Positions 7,027 to 7,390 of a DNA stretch of 7,390 nt are shown here, in pieces; positions within the stretch are counted from its first letter, which is position 1, and each line of letters starts with the position of its first letter. Where the stretch lies: positions 1 through 7,390 of the forward strand of contig CALQBT020000124.1 in assembly GCA_943328885.2 (NCBI GenBank), in the 5' to 3' direction. A program made the position numbers and the translations under genes. Source of the stretch: Bordetella parapertussis. Its GTDB lineage: Bacteria; Pseudomonadota; Gammaproteobacteria; Burkholderiales; Burkholderiaceae_C. A model generated the notes under the pieces. The model saw only the letters and a program-made list of their open reading frames with translations. It was not told the DNA's origin and ran no database searches.

Positions 7027-7047
7027 CGACGCCGATGCACGGCGTCG
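7027..7047 (-). terminator. GC-rich hairpin after the Bug-type gene, candidate terminator
   Basis: Perfect eight-base arms CGACGCCG (7027-7034) and CGGCGTCG (7040-7047) enclose a five-base loop. The hairpin begins one base past the stop codon of the solute-binding protein gene. On the minus strand it is followed by TCACGAGCGTG, so the U-tract of a classical intrinsic terminator is missing. Its position suits a transcript-end or 3'-protective hairpin. It would separate the solute-binding gene from the acyl-CoA synthetase downstream. Confidence 0.45.
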
Positions 7048-7048
7048 C

Positions 7049-7390
7049 TCACTCGGGCTTGATGCCGGCGAGGTCGGCCACACGCTTGAAGCGCTCGAAC
7101 TCGCGGCGCTGGAATTCCCCCAGCGCTTTCGGACCCATCATCATCGGGGCGGAAGGCAAGGACGCATGGTAGGCCTTGCCGGCATCGGAGTTCATCACCT
7201 TCTGGATCGCTGCGGCCAGCTTCTCGACCACATCGTCCGGGGTCTCGCCGCGCACAAAGAAAGCTGACCAGACCGAGGTCTCGAAGTCGGCGAAACCGCT
7301 CTCCTTCATCGTCGGGATGTCGGGGAACATGGCCTCACGCTTGTCAGCAGTGATCGCCAGCACCCGCAGCCGGCCGCCCTTCAACAGCTC
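7049..7390 (-). CDS. Tripartite tricarboxylate transporter (Bug family) substrate-binding protein, C-terminal part
   Basis: The last 113 residues of a periplasmic solute-binding protein of the TctC/Bug type; the N-terminus, with any signal peptide, lies past the right edge. Such proteins bind small carboxylates, amino acids or aromatic acids and may deliver them to a TctAB membrane pair or act as orphans. Visible family features: GGRLRVLAITADKR, then FPDIPTMKESGFADFE, which matches the conserved PDVPT-x-x-E-x-G-pattern; next SVWSAFFVRGETPDDVVEKL, corresponding to the usual W-G---PAGTP--VV-KL segment; and an end in VADLAGIKPE, close to the common final helix. The reading frame is open to the window edge with no internal stop. 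It is on the same strand as the acyl-CoA synthetase but more than 220 bases upstream of it, with a hairpin between. Family call firm; ligand unknown. Confidence 0.93.
   Translation of the reverse strand, partial: ELLKGGRLRVLAITADKREAMFPDIPTMKESGFADFETSVWSAFFVRGETPDDVVEKLAAAIQKVMNSDAGKAYHASLPSAPMMMGPKALGEFQRREFERFKRVADLAGIKPE

Overview
The window is high-GC chromosomal DNA with long spurious open frames on both strands, as GC-rich genomes give. The gene content is a periplasmic solute-binding protein of the tripartite tricarboxylate transporter (Bug) type, an acyl-CoA synthetase, a drug/metabolite (EamA) transporter, a malate/lactate-type oxidoreductase and an N-acyl-D-amino-acid deacylase. 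Together these point to a betaproteobacterium, probably Burkholderiales, where Bug proteins are greatly expanded. That placement is inference from gene families and base composition; there is no rRNA or marker gene here.

Layout from left to right. (1) 1-893, minus: a patatin-like phospholipase cut by the left edge, opening with a GTG codon behind a good ribosome binding site. (2) 1013-2701, minus: an amidohydrolase of the N-acyl-D-amino-acid deacylase family, 119 bases upstream of the patatin gene and in the same direction. (3) 2702-3142: a divergent intergenic region of about 440 bases with dyad sequences but no convincing gene. (4) 3143-4210, plus: an Ldh-family NAD(P)-dependent 2-hydroxyacid (or imino acid) oxidoreductase, the only gene on the plus strand. 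(5) 4229-5101, minus: a ten-helix EamA transporter, convergent with the oxidoreductase across 18 bases. (6) 5213-6820, minus: an AMP-forming acyl-CoA synthetase, probably transcribed ahead of the transporter. (7) 7049-7390, minus: the C-terminal end of a Bug-type solute-binding protein, followed immediately by a perfect GC-rich hairpin.

A tentative common theme is catabolism of acylated amino acids or related carboxylates. The deacylase would release a D-amino acid and a carboxylic acid, the ligase would activate an acid as its CoA thioester, the oxidoreductase would act on a 2-oxo or imino acid, and the transporter and binding protein would move small organic solutes. Nothing in the sequence proves that these genes work together, and such neighbourhoods are common and loosely assembled in this group. 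I found no CRISPR array, tRNA, rRNA, insertion sequence or phage gene. The gene with the most interesting possible context is the patatin, whose family includes CBASS antiphage effectors, but its downstream neighbours lie outside the window.
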